This document shows, in pieces, positions 9,082 through 17,177 of a DNA stretch of 35,190 nucleotides. The stretch comes from Gammaproteobacteria bacterium (GTDB taxonomy: Bacteria; Pseudomonadota; Gammaproteobacteria; Steroidobacterales; Rariloculaceae), in the NCBI GenBank assembly GCA_022820625.1, contig JAJEFE010000046.1:1-35190 (forward strand). The letters run 5' to 3'. Numbering within the stretch: position 1 is the first letter of the stretch; each line of letters opens with the position of its first letter. The position numbers were made by a program, and so were the translations under genes. The notes below the pieces were generated by a model that was not told where the DNA came from, did not search any database, and was given only the letters and a program-made list of their open reading frames with translations.

Positions 9082-10203
9082 TTACGGAGTCTCGTCGACG
9101 ATAAAGTTGGCTGTGGTCGTGCCGGCCGCGGGTGGTGGGATTGGCCAGGGCTGATCGTTGATCGACAACTGGACGCCGCCAGGGTTCCCCAGCAGGAAAG
9201 ACAGCGGCGGTACGCCTGCCAGGTTGGCGGTCGTCCCGGCACTGGCCAGGTCATAGTAGAGTGAATTGCCGTTGCCGTCGCTCACTTCCGTCCAGGAGTC
9301 CTCCTCGAAGCTGAGTGCGACGCGAACCAGTGGTCCGTCGGCCGGTTCGGCCGCGACCGTATCCGTCAAGGCGGCGGGGCCCGGTTCGGCGGCGATTTCC
9401 GGGGGTTGCGGTTCGACCCCGGGAGCCGTACCGACAGGCGGCTGCCCGCCGGAGGGCGCCGGGTCCGCCTCACCGGACTCGGCCGGCTGTTCTACGGGCG
9501 CCGACACGTTGCCGGGCGGGGGTTCTACGGTTGGCGATTCCGCGGTACCGGGTTCAATGGCGGCCGGAGCGTCCTCCGGTTCGGATTCTGTGGCCGACGC
9601 ATCGTCGGGTATCGGTATCTCCCCGGGCGGCGATTCCCCGGTTGACGGTTCCACGGGATCGGGTTCAAGGGCGGAAGGTTGCGCGGCCGGCCCCACCGCG
9701 ACGTCCTGATCGGGCAAAGCCGCAGCCTCTTCCGGAACCGGCTCCATCTGCGCAGGTGTCGGCACCGGTTCTTCCACGTCCGGGGACACGACATCCGAAA
9801 TCAAATCCCTGCCGGCCCACGTGAACCACAAGGCCGGAATTCCCAGAATGAGAACCAGCGCTCCGATGAGCAGAGGCGCCAGAAACCTGCTCTCTTCGGG
9901 AATGGGTTCGCTGTACGTGACCGGTGCGTCCTGGGTATCCGTCTGTCCGGTGTAGCGGTGGAGCAGATCGTCATATTCCAGGCCGAAGCGGCTGGAAAGG
10001 TGCCTGAGGTATCCCTTGACGAATACCGGAGCGGGGAGTTCCCCGAACCGGTCATCTTCGAGCGCCTCCAGCAAGCGGGACTCGACTCGCAGCTCCGCAG
10101 CCATTTGCCCGACCGTCAGACCATGCCTCTCGCGGGCCGCTGCGAGGATACTGCCCAGGGTTTCGACGCCTTCTTCCGGACGTTGGTCTTCGGGCGGATG
10201 CAT
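9082..10203 (-). CDS. rodZ: Cytoskeletal regulator RodZ
   Basis: Bitopic membrane protein linking MreB filaments to the elongation machinery and so controlling rod shape. It has an N-terminal HTH_25-type domain (LGSILAAARERHGLTVGQMA through the FVKGYLRHLSSRFGL helix), one transmembrane segment (FLAPLLIGALVLILGIPALW), a long Pro/Glu/Ala-rich periplasmic linker of about 150 residues, and the C-terminal DUF4115 beta domain (RVALSFEEDSWTEVSDGNG, PLSFLLGNPGGVQLSIN). I prefer ATG 10203: it lies one base past the pilF stop and has GGAAG 8 bases upstream, whereas the in-frame ATG at 10221 has no properly spaced site. The linker is compositionally biased and likely fast-evolving. Confidence 0.92.
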   Translation of the reverse strand: MHPPEDQRPEEGVETLGSILAAARERHGLTVGQMAAELRVESRLLEALEDDRFGELPAPVFVKGYLRHLSSRFGLEYDDLLHRYTGQTDTQDAPVTYSEPIPEESRFLAPLLIGALVLILGIPALWFTWAGRDLISDVVSPDVEEPVPTPAQMEPVPEEAAALPDQDVAVGPAAQPSALEPDPVEPSTGESPPGEIPIPDDASATESEPEDAPAAIEPGTAESPTVEPPPGNVSAPVEQPAESGEADPAPSGGQPPVGTAPGVEPQPPEIAAEPGPAALTDTVAAEPADGPLVRVALSFEEDSWTEVSDGNGNSLYYDLASAGTTANLAGVPPLSFLLGNPGGVQLSINDQPWPIPPPAAGTTTANFIVDETP

Positions 10204-10204
10204 A

Positions 10205-10984
10205 TTAAGGTCTTCCGCCATTTCCCAACCGCTCGAGTTGTGCCGATTCCGGGGACTCCGGAAATTGTTCGCGCAGCGTGGATGCGCAGCGCCGGGCGTT
10301 GCCGCGGTTCCCCAACCGGGTCTCTACCTGGAAACAGAGCCAGGCCGCTTGTGCACTGTCCGGCGCGCTTTCGGAATGGCGGCCCAGGAAGCGTCGCGCC
10401 ACGTCGAGTTCGTTGTTGGCGAAGGCCAGCGCCGCCAGATTGAACAGGCCATCCGCGTAGATCGGGTTCCGTGCCAGTGCGTCGCGCAGGTATTGCTCCG
10501 CCCTTGCGCCGTCGCCGGCGTTGCGGGCGCAAATCCCGGCGTTGGTCAGGGCCACTTCGGGCGTGTGATAACGAGGATTGCCCGCCGCGCGCAGGAACAA
10601 CGGCTCGGCGTCGCTCCAACGCTCGTGACGGCAGAGAAATACGCCGAAACTATTGGCTGTCGCCGGGTCGTTCGGCGCCAGCCGGATGGCGCGCCGGTGG
10701 TGGTCCCGGGCCTCCTCGACGTCGCCCAACCGGTCGTAGACCATGGCGATGGTGCTGTGGGCTTCGGCCAGGCGCGGATCATGGTCCAGCGCCCGGTCCA
10801 GCCGCTCCAGCGCCAGCGTCAGGCGTCCCTGGCGAAGATACGCCGCGCCCAGATTGAGGTTGGCAACGGCCGCGCCGCCGGACGCTGCCGTGCTCGAAGC
10901 GCTCGTTGCCGACGTGCTCACGCAGCCCTGGCATAGCAGCAGCACGCCCAGCGGGAGCATCGGATATCGGTTCAGGAAGCGCAC
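10205..10984 (-). CDS. pilF: Type IV pilus biogenesis lipoprotein PilF/PilW
   Basis: Outer-membrane pilotin that helps localise and multimerise the PilQ secretin. From GTG 10984 the product is 259 residues: a lipoprotein signal with the cysteine in LLLCQGC, a short Ser/Ala-rich spacer, then tandem TPR repeats (LGAAYLRQGRLTLALERLDRAL, STIAMVYDRLGDVEEARDHH, NSFGVFLCRHERWSDAEPLF, LTNAGICARNAGDGARAEQYL, FNLAALAFANNELDVARRFL). The GTG overlaps the end of rlmN by 13 bases; an ATG at 10960 is an alternative. The reading frame stays open further upstream inside rlmN but that stretch does not look coding. Position between rlmN and rodZ matches the pseudomonad order. No other pilus gene lies in the window. 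Confidence 0.9.
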   Translation of the reverse strand: MRFLNRYPMLPLGVLLLCQGCVSTSATSASSTAASGGAAVANLNLGAAYLRQGRLTLALERLDRALDHDPRLAEAHSTIAMVYDRLGDVEEARDHHRRAIRLAPNDPATANSFGVFLCRHERWSDAEPLFLRAAGNPRYHTPEVALTNAGICARNAGDGARAEQYLRDALARNPIYADGLFNLAALAFANNELDVARRFLGRHSESAPDSAQAAWLCFQVETRLGNRGNARRCASTLREQFPESPESAQLERLGNGGRP

Positions 10985-12108
10985 GCGCCCGCCGCCCTGA
11001 ATCGCTTCTCTCCAAGCCGTACCCGCACGCGATTCGTGACCCGGCCCGCCAGTTGACCGCAGGCGGCATCGATATCGTCGCCCCGCGTGCGGCGCACGGT
11101 CGCCACGACGCCCCTGGAGCGCAGATGCGTACAGAATCGATCGATGGTTTCCGACGCGGAGCATCGATAGGCCGCACCCGGGAACGAGTTGAACGGAATC
11201 AGATTGACCTTGGCGGGACGGTCGCGCAGCAATCCCGCCAGGCGTGCGGCGTCATCCAGACTGTCGTTCACACCGGCCAGCATCACGTATTCGAACGTGA
11301 TCTGCCGGGAAGCCAGACCCTCGGCGTAGCGCCAGCAGGCCTGCAGCAGTTCCGCGATGGGGTGCCGCCGGTTGATGGGCACCAGTTCATCGCGGAGAGC
11401 GTCGGTGGGGGCGTGCAGCGAAACCGCGAGCGCCACGTTGCAATCCTTCGCGAGCCGCCGGATCTGGGGCACAAGCCCTACGGTGCTGATGGTGACCCGC
11501 CGACGCGACAACCCCAGCCCATGGTCATCCGTGAGCAGCCTGGCCACGGGAACCACTTCGTTGTAGTTGGCGAGCGGTTCACCCATGCCCATGAACACGA
11601 TGTTGGTGATGGCCGAAGGCGAGCCCAGCGCCCGATTGGCGAGCAGCACCTGACCGAGGATTTCCGCGGCCTTCAGGTTCCGATTGAAACCGCTGTGTCC
11701 CGTGGCGCAGAACGGGCAGTCCATGACGCACCCGGCCTGGGACGAGATACACAGCGTCGAGCGATTCGGCTCGGGGATATGGACGGTCTCCACAACCTGT
11801 CCGGCGCCCACGTTCACCAGCCATTTGCGGGTGCCGTCGGCAGATTCCGCGACGCGGCCGGCCGGCGGTATCGCAAGCGTGGCGATTTGCCCGAGTTTCT
11901 TTCGAAGATGCAGGCTGATGTCCGTCATCTCCTGGAAGTCGAGGACTCCGCGCGCGTAAATCCAGCGCATGACCTGCCGCGCCCGAAAGGGCTTTTCGCC
12001 TATGGCCGTGAAAAACTCGGCCAGCGCATCCGGGGCAAGACCGATCAGGTTCAGCCTTTCCGGTCGGGAATCGACGGCATCTATCCCGCTTGTCGCGTGC
12101 GCGTGCAA
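10972..12108 (-). CDS. rlmN: 23S rRNA/tRNA adenine-C2 methyltransferase RlmN
   Basis: Radical-SAM enzyme that methylates C2 of A2503 in 23S rRNA and A37 of some tRNAs. The cluster motif is C127-x3-C131-x2-C134 (GCVMDCPFC). The two catalytic cysteines of the mechanism are present: Cys120 (TLCISSQ) and Cys350 in [14 protein letters not shown]-binding features [18 protein letters not shown] and VSLHAPTD are intact. At 378 residues it has normal length. It overlaps ndk upstream by 28 bases and pilF downstream by 13, so this is a tightly packed transcription unit. Confidence 0.97.
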   Translation of the reverse strand: MHAHATSGIDAVDSRPERLNLIGLAPDALAEFFTAIGEKPFRARQVMRWIYARGVLDFQEMTDISLHLRKKLGQIATLAIPPAGRVAESADGTRKWLVNVGAGQVVETVHIPEPNRSTLCISSQAGCVMDCPFCATGHSGFNRNLKAAEILGQVLLANRALGSPSAITNIVFMGMGEPLANYNEVVPVARLLTDDHGLGLSRRRVTISTVGLVPQIRRLAKDCNVALAVSLHAPTDALRDELVPINRRHPIAELLQACWRYAEGLASRQITFEYVMLAGVNDSLDDAARLAGLLRDRPAKVNLIPFNSFPGAAYRCSASETIDRFCTHLRSRGVVATVRRTRGDDIDAACGQLAGRVTNRVRVRLGEKRFRAAGACAS

Positions 12109-12521
12109 ATTTCCGTACTGTCAAAAAAGAAGTCGATCTCCCGGGCTGCGGTGTCCGGTCCGTCCGACCCGTGGACCACGTTCTCCTGGATGGACGATGC
12201 GAAGTCCGCCCGGATCGTTCCCGCGGCGGCGTCAGCCGGGTTCGTCGCGCCCATGATCTCGCGGTTCCTGTCGATCGCGCCCTCGGCCTCGAGCACCTGG
12301 ACCACGACGGGCCCGGAGGTCATGTACTCCACCAACTCCTGGTAGAAGGGTCTGTGCCGGTGGACCTCGTAGAAGCCTTCCGCCTGCTGGCGGGTCAGGT
12401 GCAGCATCTTTGCCGCGACGATTTGCAGCCCGCCCTGCTCGAAGCGCCGGTACACTTCGCCGATCAGGTTACGCTGCACGCCATCGGGTTTGACGATGGA
12501 TAGAGTCCTTTCGATTGCCAT
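12081..12521 (-). CDS. ndk: Nucleoside diphosphate kinase
   Basis: Transfers the gamma-phosphate from ATP to nucleoside diphosphates through a phosphohistidine, balancing NTP and dNTP pools. The 146-residue product begins [18 protein letters not shown], carries the active-site histidine at 117 in NVVHGSD, and ends with the family's [16 protein letters not shown] tail. ATG 12521 gives the standard family N-terminus; the frame stays open upstream but that part is antisense to iscA. The 3' end overlaps the first codons of rlmN by 28 bases. In pseudomonads ndk likewise lies between the isc genes and rlmN. Confidence 0.97.
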   Translation of the reverse strand: MAIERTLSIVKPDGVQRNLIGEVYRRFEQGGLQIVAAKMLHLTRQQAEGFYEVHRHRPFYQELVEYMTSGPVVVQVLEAEGAIDRNREIMGATNPADAAAGTIRADFASSIQENVVHGSDGPDTAAREIDFFFDSTEICTRTRQAG

Positions 12522-12562
12522 TCTCGTCCTGCTGTCGTCTTGAGCCCTGTTTTTGGTCGAAC

Positions 12563-12886
12563 CTATACGCTGAAGCTCTCGCCGCACCCGCATTCGCCCT
12601 TGACGTTCGGGTTGCGGAACTTGAAGGCTTCGTTGAGACCTTCCTTGACGAAGTCCACCTGTGTTCCGTCGATGAGTTTCAGACTGTCGTTGTCCACCAC
12701 GACCGTGATGCCGGACTCGTTGAAGACGGCGTCCGCCGGTTCGATGGCGTCCGCATAGTCGATGATGTAGGCGAAGCCAGAGCAACCGGTCTTCCTGATA
12801 CCGATGCGAAGTCCGACGCCACGGCCGCGCCGGTCGAGGTACTGGCGTACTCGACCGGCGGCGCTCTCTGTCAACGATATCGACAT
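12563..12886 (-). CDS. iscA: A-type Fe-S carrier IscA
   Basis: A-type carrier (HesB/IscA family) that receives Fe-S clusters and passes them to apoproteins. The 107-residue protein has the three conserved ligand cysteines: Cys35 in KTGCSGFAY, and Cys99 and Cys101 in GECGCGESF. It begins [15 protein letters not shown] and contains the typical [16 protein letters not shown] segment. It starts 3 bases after the IscU-like gene ends, so the two are probably translated together. All functional ligands are kept here, unlike in its upstream neighbour. Confidence 0.95.
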   Translation of the reverse strand: MSISLTESAAGRVRQYLDRRGRGVGLRIGIRKTGCSGFAYIIDYADAIEPADAVFNESGITVVVDNDSLKLIDGTQVDFVKEGLNEAFKFRNPNVKGECGCGESFSV

Positions 12887-12889
12887 CCT

Positions 12890-13267
12890 TCAACCCTTGT
12901 GTTCATCGAGTCTGCGCCGGCACGCGGCGAGCGCATCCTCCAGAAGCAGCAATTTTCCCAGTTTTTCCACGGGTATGCCCAGTGTTTCGAGGCACTTGCG
13001 CATGGAAAGTTCGTCCAGCGCCCCGGCGGGACGGCCTTCCAGCCGCTCGGCGGTCCACTCGGCCGCAGCCACCGTATGGGGGCAACCGTAGACATTGTAG
13101 CGGACGGTATGGATGGCGCCGTGCAGCATCCGCAGCTGGAACCGGACCCAGACGTTCAGGGTTCGATCTTCGGCCTCACCGGAAACCAGCCCCGATGCGC
13201 CGTCGTTCAATGGCCCGGCCCGATGCGCCGACAGAAACCTCTGCCGTACCTGAGAGTCGTAGTCCAT
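12890..13267 (-). CDS. Degenerate IscU-like scaffold protein
   Basis: A 125-residue member of the IscU/NifU-N fold, sitting where iscU is expected between iscS and iscA. Landmarks alignable to E. coli IscU are MDYDSQV at the start, [15 protein letters not shown] (equivalent to the Cys63 loop) and [11 protein letters not shown] at the end. Of the three scaffold cysteines only one is kept (Cys62). The Cys37-Gly-Asp39 site aligns with Glu33-Asp34-Arg35, and the His105-Cys106 pair aligns with Gly104-Lys105. The LPPVK chaperone motif recognised by HscA is also not preserved (the region reads GIPVEKLGK). By family knowledge such a protein should not assemble a cluster the way IscU does. It may be an adaptor or regulator of IscS. 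The frame is intact and has no internal stops. Confidence 0.75.
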   Translation of the reverse strand: MDYDSQVRQRFLSAHRAGPLNDGASGLVSGEAEDRTLNVWVRFQLRMLHGAIHTVRYNVYGCPHTVAAAEWTAERLEGRPAGALDELSMRKCLETLGIPVEKLGKLLLLEDALAACRRRLDEHKG

Positions 13268-13379
13268 GCAAAACGCTATAGTCTATCTCGGAATTCTCTC
13301 TTGCTGCTACCGATTTCGACACGTCCCGAATGCCCGTAGCAGGCGGTCCTTATCATGGATTCGGGCGCCCGGCCGGGGC

Positions 13380-14549
13380 CTACTCGGCGGTCCAGTTCGG
13401 GGCGCCGCGAGCCAGGGCCCGAAGGCGCGCAACCTCTGCACGCATGCGCTCTGCCACGTGGTCGATCTCCGCCTCCGTCGTGAAACGGCCCACGCTGAAG
13501 CGCAGCGTGGCGGCCGCCAGAGCGTCGCTGAGCCCCATCGCACTCAATACGTAGGACGGCTCCGGAATGTCCGAATTACAGGCCGACCCCGTGGACACGG
13601 CCATTTCACTGACGGCGAGCTGGAGACTCTCGGCCTGAACGCCGGGAAACGTGACATTGAGCACATGGGGAGACCGTTGCGTGGGATGACCGTTCAACCG
13701 TACGCCCTCGATGGCGCTCAACCCGTTCCAGAGCCGGTCGCGGCGCTCGGCCAGTTGGGCGCCTTCCTGGTCGGGGTCCGCCAGTTCCAGTGCTTCGCCG
13801 AAGCCGACAATCTGGTGCGTGGCAAGCGTGCCCGGCCGCAATCCGCCTTCCTGCTCGCCACCGTGAATCAACGGCTGCACGTTGACGCCCTTGCGGATGT
13901 AGATGGCCCCGATTCCCATGGGACCGTAGGTCTTGTGGGCCGTAAGGGAAGCCAGGTCCACGGGCCAGTCATCGAGTTTCAGGGGCACCTTGCCCGTACT
14001 CTGGGCTGCGTCTGCATGGAACAGTACGCCCCGTTGATGGCAACGCTTGCCGATGGCGGCGATATCCTGAACCACTCCGGTTTCGTTGTTGACGTGCATG
14101 ATCGAAACCAGCACCGTGTCGTCGCGGATACACGCCTCGACCGCGTCCGGGCTGATGACGCCGTCGTCGTCGTGATCCACGAAGCTGACGGTGCAGCCCC
14201 GGGATTGCAGGGCGCCGGCCGTATCCAGCACCGCCTTGTGTTCCAGGCGAGAGGTGATCAGGTGGCGTCCGCGGTGTTTGTTGGCCGCCATGGCGCCCAG
14301 CAGCGCCAGGTTGTCCGATTCGGTGGCCCCTGAAGTGAAACGAATCGTTTCCGGCGACGCACCGACGCGCTGCGCGATCTGTGCGCGCGCCTTCTCCACT
14401 CTGGCCCTGGCGCGTTGACCGGGCGGATGGGATGACGACGGATTGGCCGAGTCGCCCTCCAGGCCCAGGCATTCGGTCATCGCCTCGATGACCCGTTGAT
14501 CCACCGGAGTGGTGGCCGCGTAATCCAGGTAGATTTCGCCGGGTTGCAC
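13380..14549 (-). CDS. iscS: Cysteine desulfurase IscS
   Basis: PLP enzyme that removes sulfur from cysteine as a protein persulfide for Fe-S clusters and tRNA thiolation. The 389-residue protein shows YLDYAATTPVD at the start, the PLP lysine at 206 in LTAHKTYGPMG, and the persulfide cysteine at 324 in STGSACNSD followed by EPSYVL. The start is GTG 14549, directly abutting the trmJ stop, with a strong AAGGAGG upstream. The C-terminus stops at RGAPNWTAE, without the SPLWEMYKEG-type tail that in E. coli IscS contacts IscU. A 112-base gap separates it from the IscU-like gene. Confidence 0.95.
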   Translation of the reverse strand: MQPGEIYLDYAATTPVDQRVIEAMTECLGLEGDSANPSSSHPPGQRARARVEKARAQIAQRVGASPETIRFTSGATESDNLALLGAMAANKHRGRHLITSRLEHKAVLDTAGALQSRGCTVSFVDHDDDGVISPDAVEACIRDDTVLVSIMHVNNETGVVQDIAAIGKRCHQRGVLFHADAAQSTGKVPLKLDDWPVDLASLTAHKTYGPMGIGAIYIRKGVNVQPLIHGGEQEGGLRPGTLATHQIVGFGEALELADPDQEGAQLAERRDRLWNGLSAIEGVRLNGHPTQRSPHVLNVTFPGVQAESLQLAVSEMAVSTGSACNSDIPEPSYVLSAMGLSDALAAATLRFSVGRFTTEAEIDHVAERMRAEVARLRALARGAPNWTAE

Positions 14550-15326
14550 TCAACCCTCCTTTCGTCCGCCTTGCAGCGCCGTGAGCGCACCGCGCAGGAT
14601 GTTGATCTCGTTGCGGTCCAGGCCACTGCGCTGGAAGATCCGGCGCAGGCGCAATTTCAGTTGCCTGGGCCTTTCCGGGTTCAGAAACTCCGCAGTGCTC
14701 AGGGCCGATTCCAGGTGCCGGTAGAACCCCTCCAGTTCCGCGGCTGTCGCCGGGGGCGCTTCACGCTCCTCCAGCCCGGGCGCCGCCCAGGCACCGGCCT
14801 TCCCACGCTCGCGTGGGGCATCGTTGCCTGCTTCCCTGCGATCGAGTAGCGCCACCCGTAATTCGTAGCAGAGTACCTGAACAGCCATGGCGACGTTCAG
14901 GGAACTGTAGGCGGGATTCGCCGGAATATGCACCACCTGATTGCAGAGGCCCAGGTCCTCGTTGGTAAGCCCGGAATGTTCGGGCCCGAAGACCATGGCA
15001 ACGGGCGTATGCGGCGCATGATCAAGGAGCGCTGCAGCACTGCGGCGGGGGTCGGCCACCGGCCAGGACAGGCGGCGCGGCCGGGCGCTCGCGCCGGCCA
15101 CGAATCCGCAGTCGGCGATGGCGTCGCCCAGCGAATCCACGATGTGGGCGCGAGCCAGCACGTCGTCCGCTCCGGAGGCCCTCGCGGTGGCTTCGGCGCT
15201 GGGAAAGTCCCGAGGCGCGACCAATACCAGTTCATCCAGGCCCATGGTCTTCATGGCGCGCGCGCTGGCGCCGATGTTGCCGGGGTGGGAAGTCTCGACG
15301 AGGACGATGCGCACCGGGATCTGCAT
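14550..15326 (-). CDS. trmJ: tRNA (Cm32/Um32) 2'-O-methyltransferase TrmJ
   Basis: SPOUT methyltransferase modifying position 32 of several tRNAs. The 258-residue protein has the three SPOUT motifs: VETSHPGNIGASARAMK, VFGPEHSGLTNEDL, and IPANPAYSSLNVAMAVQVL with the trefoil knot. A C-terminal helical region (EGFYRHLESAL, RLRRIFQRSGLDRNEINILRG) is typical of TrmJ. ATG 15326 gives the standard family N-terminus, and the frame stays open upstream into suhB without looking coding. It is the first gene of the minus-strand run to der and abuts iscS. In E. coli and pseudomonads iscR lies between trmJ and iscS; here it is missing. Confidence 0.95.
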   Translation of the reverse strand: MQIPVRIVLVETSHPGNIGASARAMKTMGLDELVLVAPRDFPSAEATARASGADDVLARAHIVDSLGDAIADCGFVAGASARPRRLSWPVADPRRSAAALLDHAPHTPVAMVFGPEHSGLTNEDLGLCNQVVHIPANPAYSSLNVAMAVQVLCYELRVALLDRREAGNDAPRERGKAGAWAAPGLEEREAPPATAAELEGFYRHLESALSTAEFLNPERPRQLKLRLRRIFQRSGLDRNEINILRGALTALQGGRKEG

Positions 15327-15381
15327 TGAAGTAACTGGGCCTTGAAGGTCTTCGGTTCGGAGTTGCCGCAAACAAGCGAGT

Positions 15382-15387
15382 ATTCTA
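15382..15387 (-). promoter_or_regulatory. trmJ: Candidate -10 element for trmJ-iscS operon
   Basis: The hexamer TAGAAT (5 of 6 to consensus, minus strand) lies in the trmJ/suhB divergent gap about 56 bases before the trmJ start. No good -35 is seen at the expected distance, so this is tentative. On the plus strand a weak TTGCCG (15363-15368), 17-base spacer, TACGCT (15386-15391) could serve suhB. Confidence 0.3.
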
Positions 15388-15429
15388 CGCTTGCGCCGCC
15401 TGAGTATCGGTCCCGCCACGCAGATCCCT

Positions 15430-16218
15430 ATGCACGCAATGGTCAATATCGCCGTTCGCGCCGCCCGCGAAGCCGGCGCCATCATGATGCGCCACGTCAA
15501 TCGGCTGGAGGCGCTGGAGGTTGTGGACAAGGGGCGCAACCAGTTTGTCAGCGAAGTGGACCGGCTGGCGGAAGAGGCCATCATCAACGTCATCCACGAA
15601 TACCATCCCGAGCATTCGATCCTGGCCGAAGAGAGCGGGGCGCGGGGCGAGCACGAGTACCAGTGGATCATCGACCCGCTGGACGGCACCACCAACTATC
15701 TTCATGGGTTTCCGGTCTTCGCGGTTTCCATCGCGGTGAGCCGGGCGGGGCAACTGGAGCACGGCGTGGTCTACGACCCCCATCGCCAGGAGGTGTTCAC
15801 CGCGAGCCGGGGTCAGGGCGCGCAGTTGGACAACCGCAGGATCCGGGTCAGCAAGCAGGCCCGCCTGCACCAGGCATTGGTTGCGACGGGACTTCCGTAC
15901 CGGGCCAACAAGGAGCATCTCGACAACTACATCGAGATGCTCAAGGCGGTCATCAACAACAATGCGGGCGTGCGCCGTGCGGGCTCGGCAGCCCTTGACC
16001 TCTGCTACGTCGCCGCGGGACGCGTCGACGGATTTTGGGAACTGGGACTCAAGCCCTGGGACATCGCGGCGGGCGCTCTGATCATCCGCGAGGCCGGCGG
16101 AAGGATCAGCGATTACCGCGGCACGGACCGGTTCCTGGAGAGCGGCGATGTTGTCGCCGGTACGCCCAAGGTCTACGCTGCGTTGTCGAAGCTGTTCGCT
16201 CCATACGCGCCCGGGTAG
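15430..16218 (+). CDS. suhB: Inositol-1-monophosphatase family protein SuhB
   Basis: Magnesium-dependent inositol monophosphatase. In E. coli SuhB also joins the rRNA transcription antitermination complex. The 262-residue product starts MHAMVNIAVRAAREAG, nearly identical in pattern to E. coli SuhB, which is why ATG 15430 was chosen over an upstream frame opening at 15391. Metal-binding motifs are visible: LAEESG near 66-70, DPLDGTTN with Asp82 and Asp85, and WDIAAGALIIREAGG near the end. It is divergent from trmJ and convergent with secF, matching its usual neighbourhood. Confidence 0.96.
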   Translation: MHAMVNIAVRAAREAGAIMMRHVNRLEALEVVDKGRNQFVSEVDRLAEEAIINVIHEYHPEHSILAEESGARGEHEYQWIIDPLDGTTNYLHGFPVFAVSIAVSRAGQLEHGVVYDPHRQEVFTASRGQGAQLDNRRIRVSKQARLHQALVATGLPYRANKEHLDNYIEMLKAVINNNAGVRRAGSAALDLCYVAAGRVDGFWELGLKPWDIAAGALIIREAGGRISDYRGTDRFLESGDVVAGTPKVYAALSKLFAPYAPG

Positions 16219-16226
16219 CCCAGCGC

Positions 16227-16266
16227 GATTCGCTGCGGTTGCAGCGCGCCCTCAAGGCAGCGAATC
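16227..16266. terminator. Nested inverted repeats between suhB and secF
   Basis: Arms GATTCGCTGC (16227-16236) and GCAGCGAATC (16257-16266) are perfectly complementary. A smaller hairpin CGCTGC-GGTT-GCAGCG (16231-16246) is nested inside and shares the left arm, so the two structures are mutually exclusive. The element spans the end of two convergent genes, with the right arm inside the last secF codons. It could be a bidirectional terminator; no clear T-tract is present. Confidence 0.45.
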
Positions 16267-17175
16267 TAACTCCTCGCGCTTGGGCGGTATGAGATCGGCG
16301 GGCGAGACGTTGAGGGCCAATGCCGATGCGCTGGCAACGTATATCGACGAATACGTCCCCACGACGACACCGACGATGAGCGCCAGCGCGAAACCGGACA
16401 CGGTCTCGCCGCCCAGCAGGAACAGGCAGATCAGCACCAGCAAGGTCGTGAAGCTGGTGATCATGGTGCGGCCCAGCATCTGGTTGATGGAGCGGTTTAT
16501 CACCTCCACCGCGCTGCCGCGGCGCATCAGCCGGAAGTTCTCCCGGATCCGGTCGAAGACGACGATGGTGTCGTTGAGCGAATAGCCGATGGTGGCGAGG
16601 ATGGCCGCGAGTATGGTCAGGTCGAAGCCGAAGCCGAAGATGGAGAAGAAACCCACCACGACGATGACATCGTGGACCAGTGCGGAAATCGTGCCAGCGG
16701 CGAATTTCCAGCGGAACCTCAGCATGACGTAGACGAAGATGAGCACCAGGGCGATCAGCATCGCCAGCCCGCCCCTTTCCGTCAGTTCCTCGCCCACCTG
16801 AGGCCCGACGAAATCGGCCCGGCGCAATTCCACGGTCGGGTCCCGCGCCTGCAGCGCAGCCAGGACGCGGGCTCGGGTATCGCCCTCCTCCGATTCCGCC
16901 TGCAGCGGCAGGCGCACGAGCACGTCGCTGGTCGTGCCGAAATTCTGCACCAGCGGGTTTTCGAAACCTTCCTCGTTCAGCGCCGCGCGAATGTCGGCCA
17001 GGTCCGCCTCGCCCTCGTAGGTGAGTTCCAGCAGATCGCCGCCGGTGAAGTCGAGGCCGAAGTTCAGCCCGCGGGCGACCAGCGACACCAGCGAAGCGGC
17101 GATCACCACCGCGGAAACCGCCACCGCCACGCGGCGGGCGCCCATGAAGTCGATGTTGAGCCTCGCGGTATCCAC
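16252..17175 (-). CDS. secF: Protein translocase subunit SecF
   Basis: Inner-membrane partner of SecD that uses the proton motive force to assist late steps of Sec export. The 307-residue protein has a first transmembrane helix at the N-terminus, the LNFGLDFTGGDLLELTY signature, a periplasmic P1-type domain, and five further helices with ALVHDVIVVVGFF, ATIGYSLNDTIVVFDRIREN and NQMLGRTMITSFTTLLVL. I chose GTG 17175, 2 bases after the secD stop with AGGA about 7 bases upstream; the frame stays open further upstream but duplicates secD sequence. Confidence 0.96.
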   Translation of the reverse strand: MDTARLNIDFMGARRVAVAVSAVVIAASLVSLVARGLNFGLDFTGGDLLELTYEGEADLADIRAALNEEGFENPLVQNFGTTSDVLVRLPLQAESEEGDTRARVLAALQARDPTVELRRADFVGPQVGEELTERGGLAMLIALVLIFVYVMLRFRWKFAAGTISALVHDVIVVVGFFSIFGFGFDLTILAAILATIGYSLNDTIVVFDRIRENFRLMRRGSAVEVINRSINQMLGRTMITSFTTLLVLICLFLLGGETVSGFALALIVGVVVGTYSSIYVASASALALNVSPADLIPPKREELDSLP

Positions 17176-17177
17176 GC

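Noticed and set aside
10906..12345. Very long open frames on the plus strand over rlmN/ndk, also 5788-7185, 12515-13339 and 13266-14333
   Set aside because: These are antisense to confidently identified genes in GC-rich DNA, and their translations are Arg/His/Gly-rich with no family features, so they are shadow frames.
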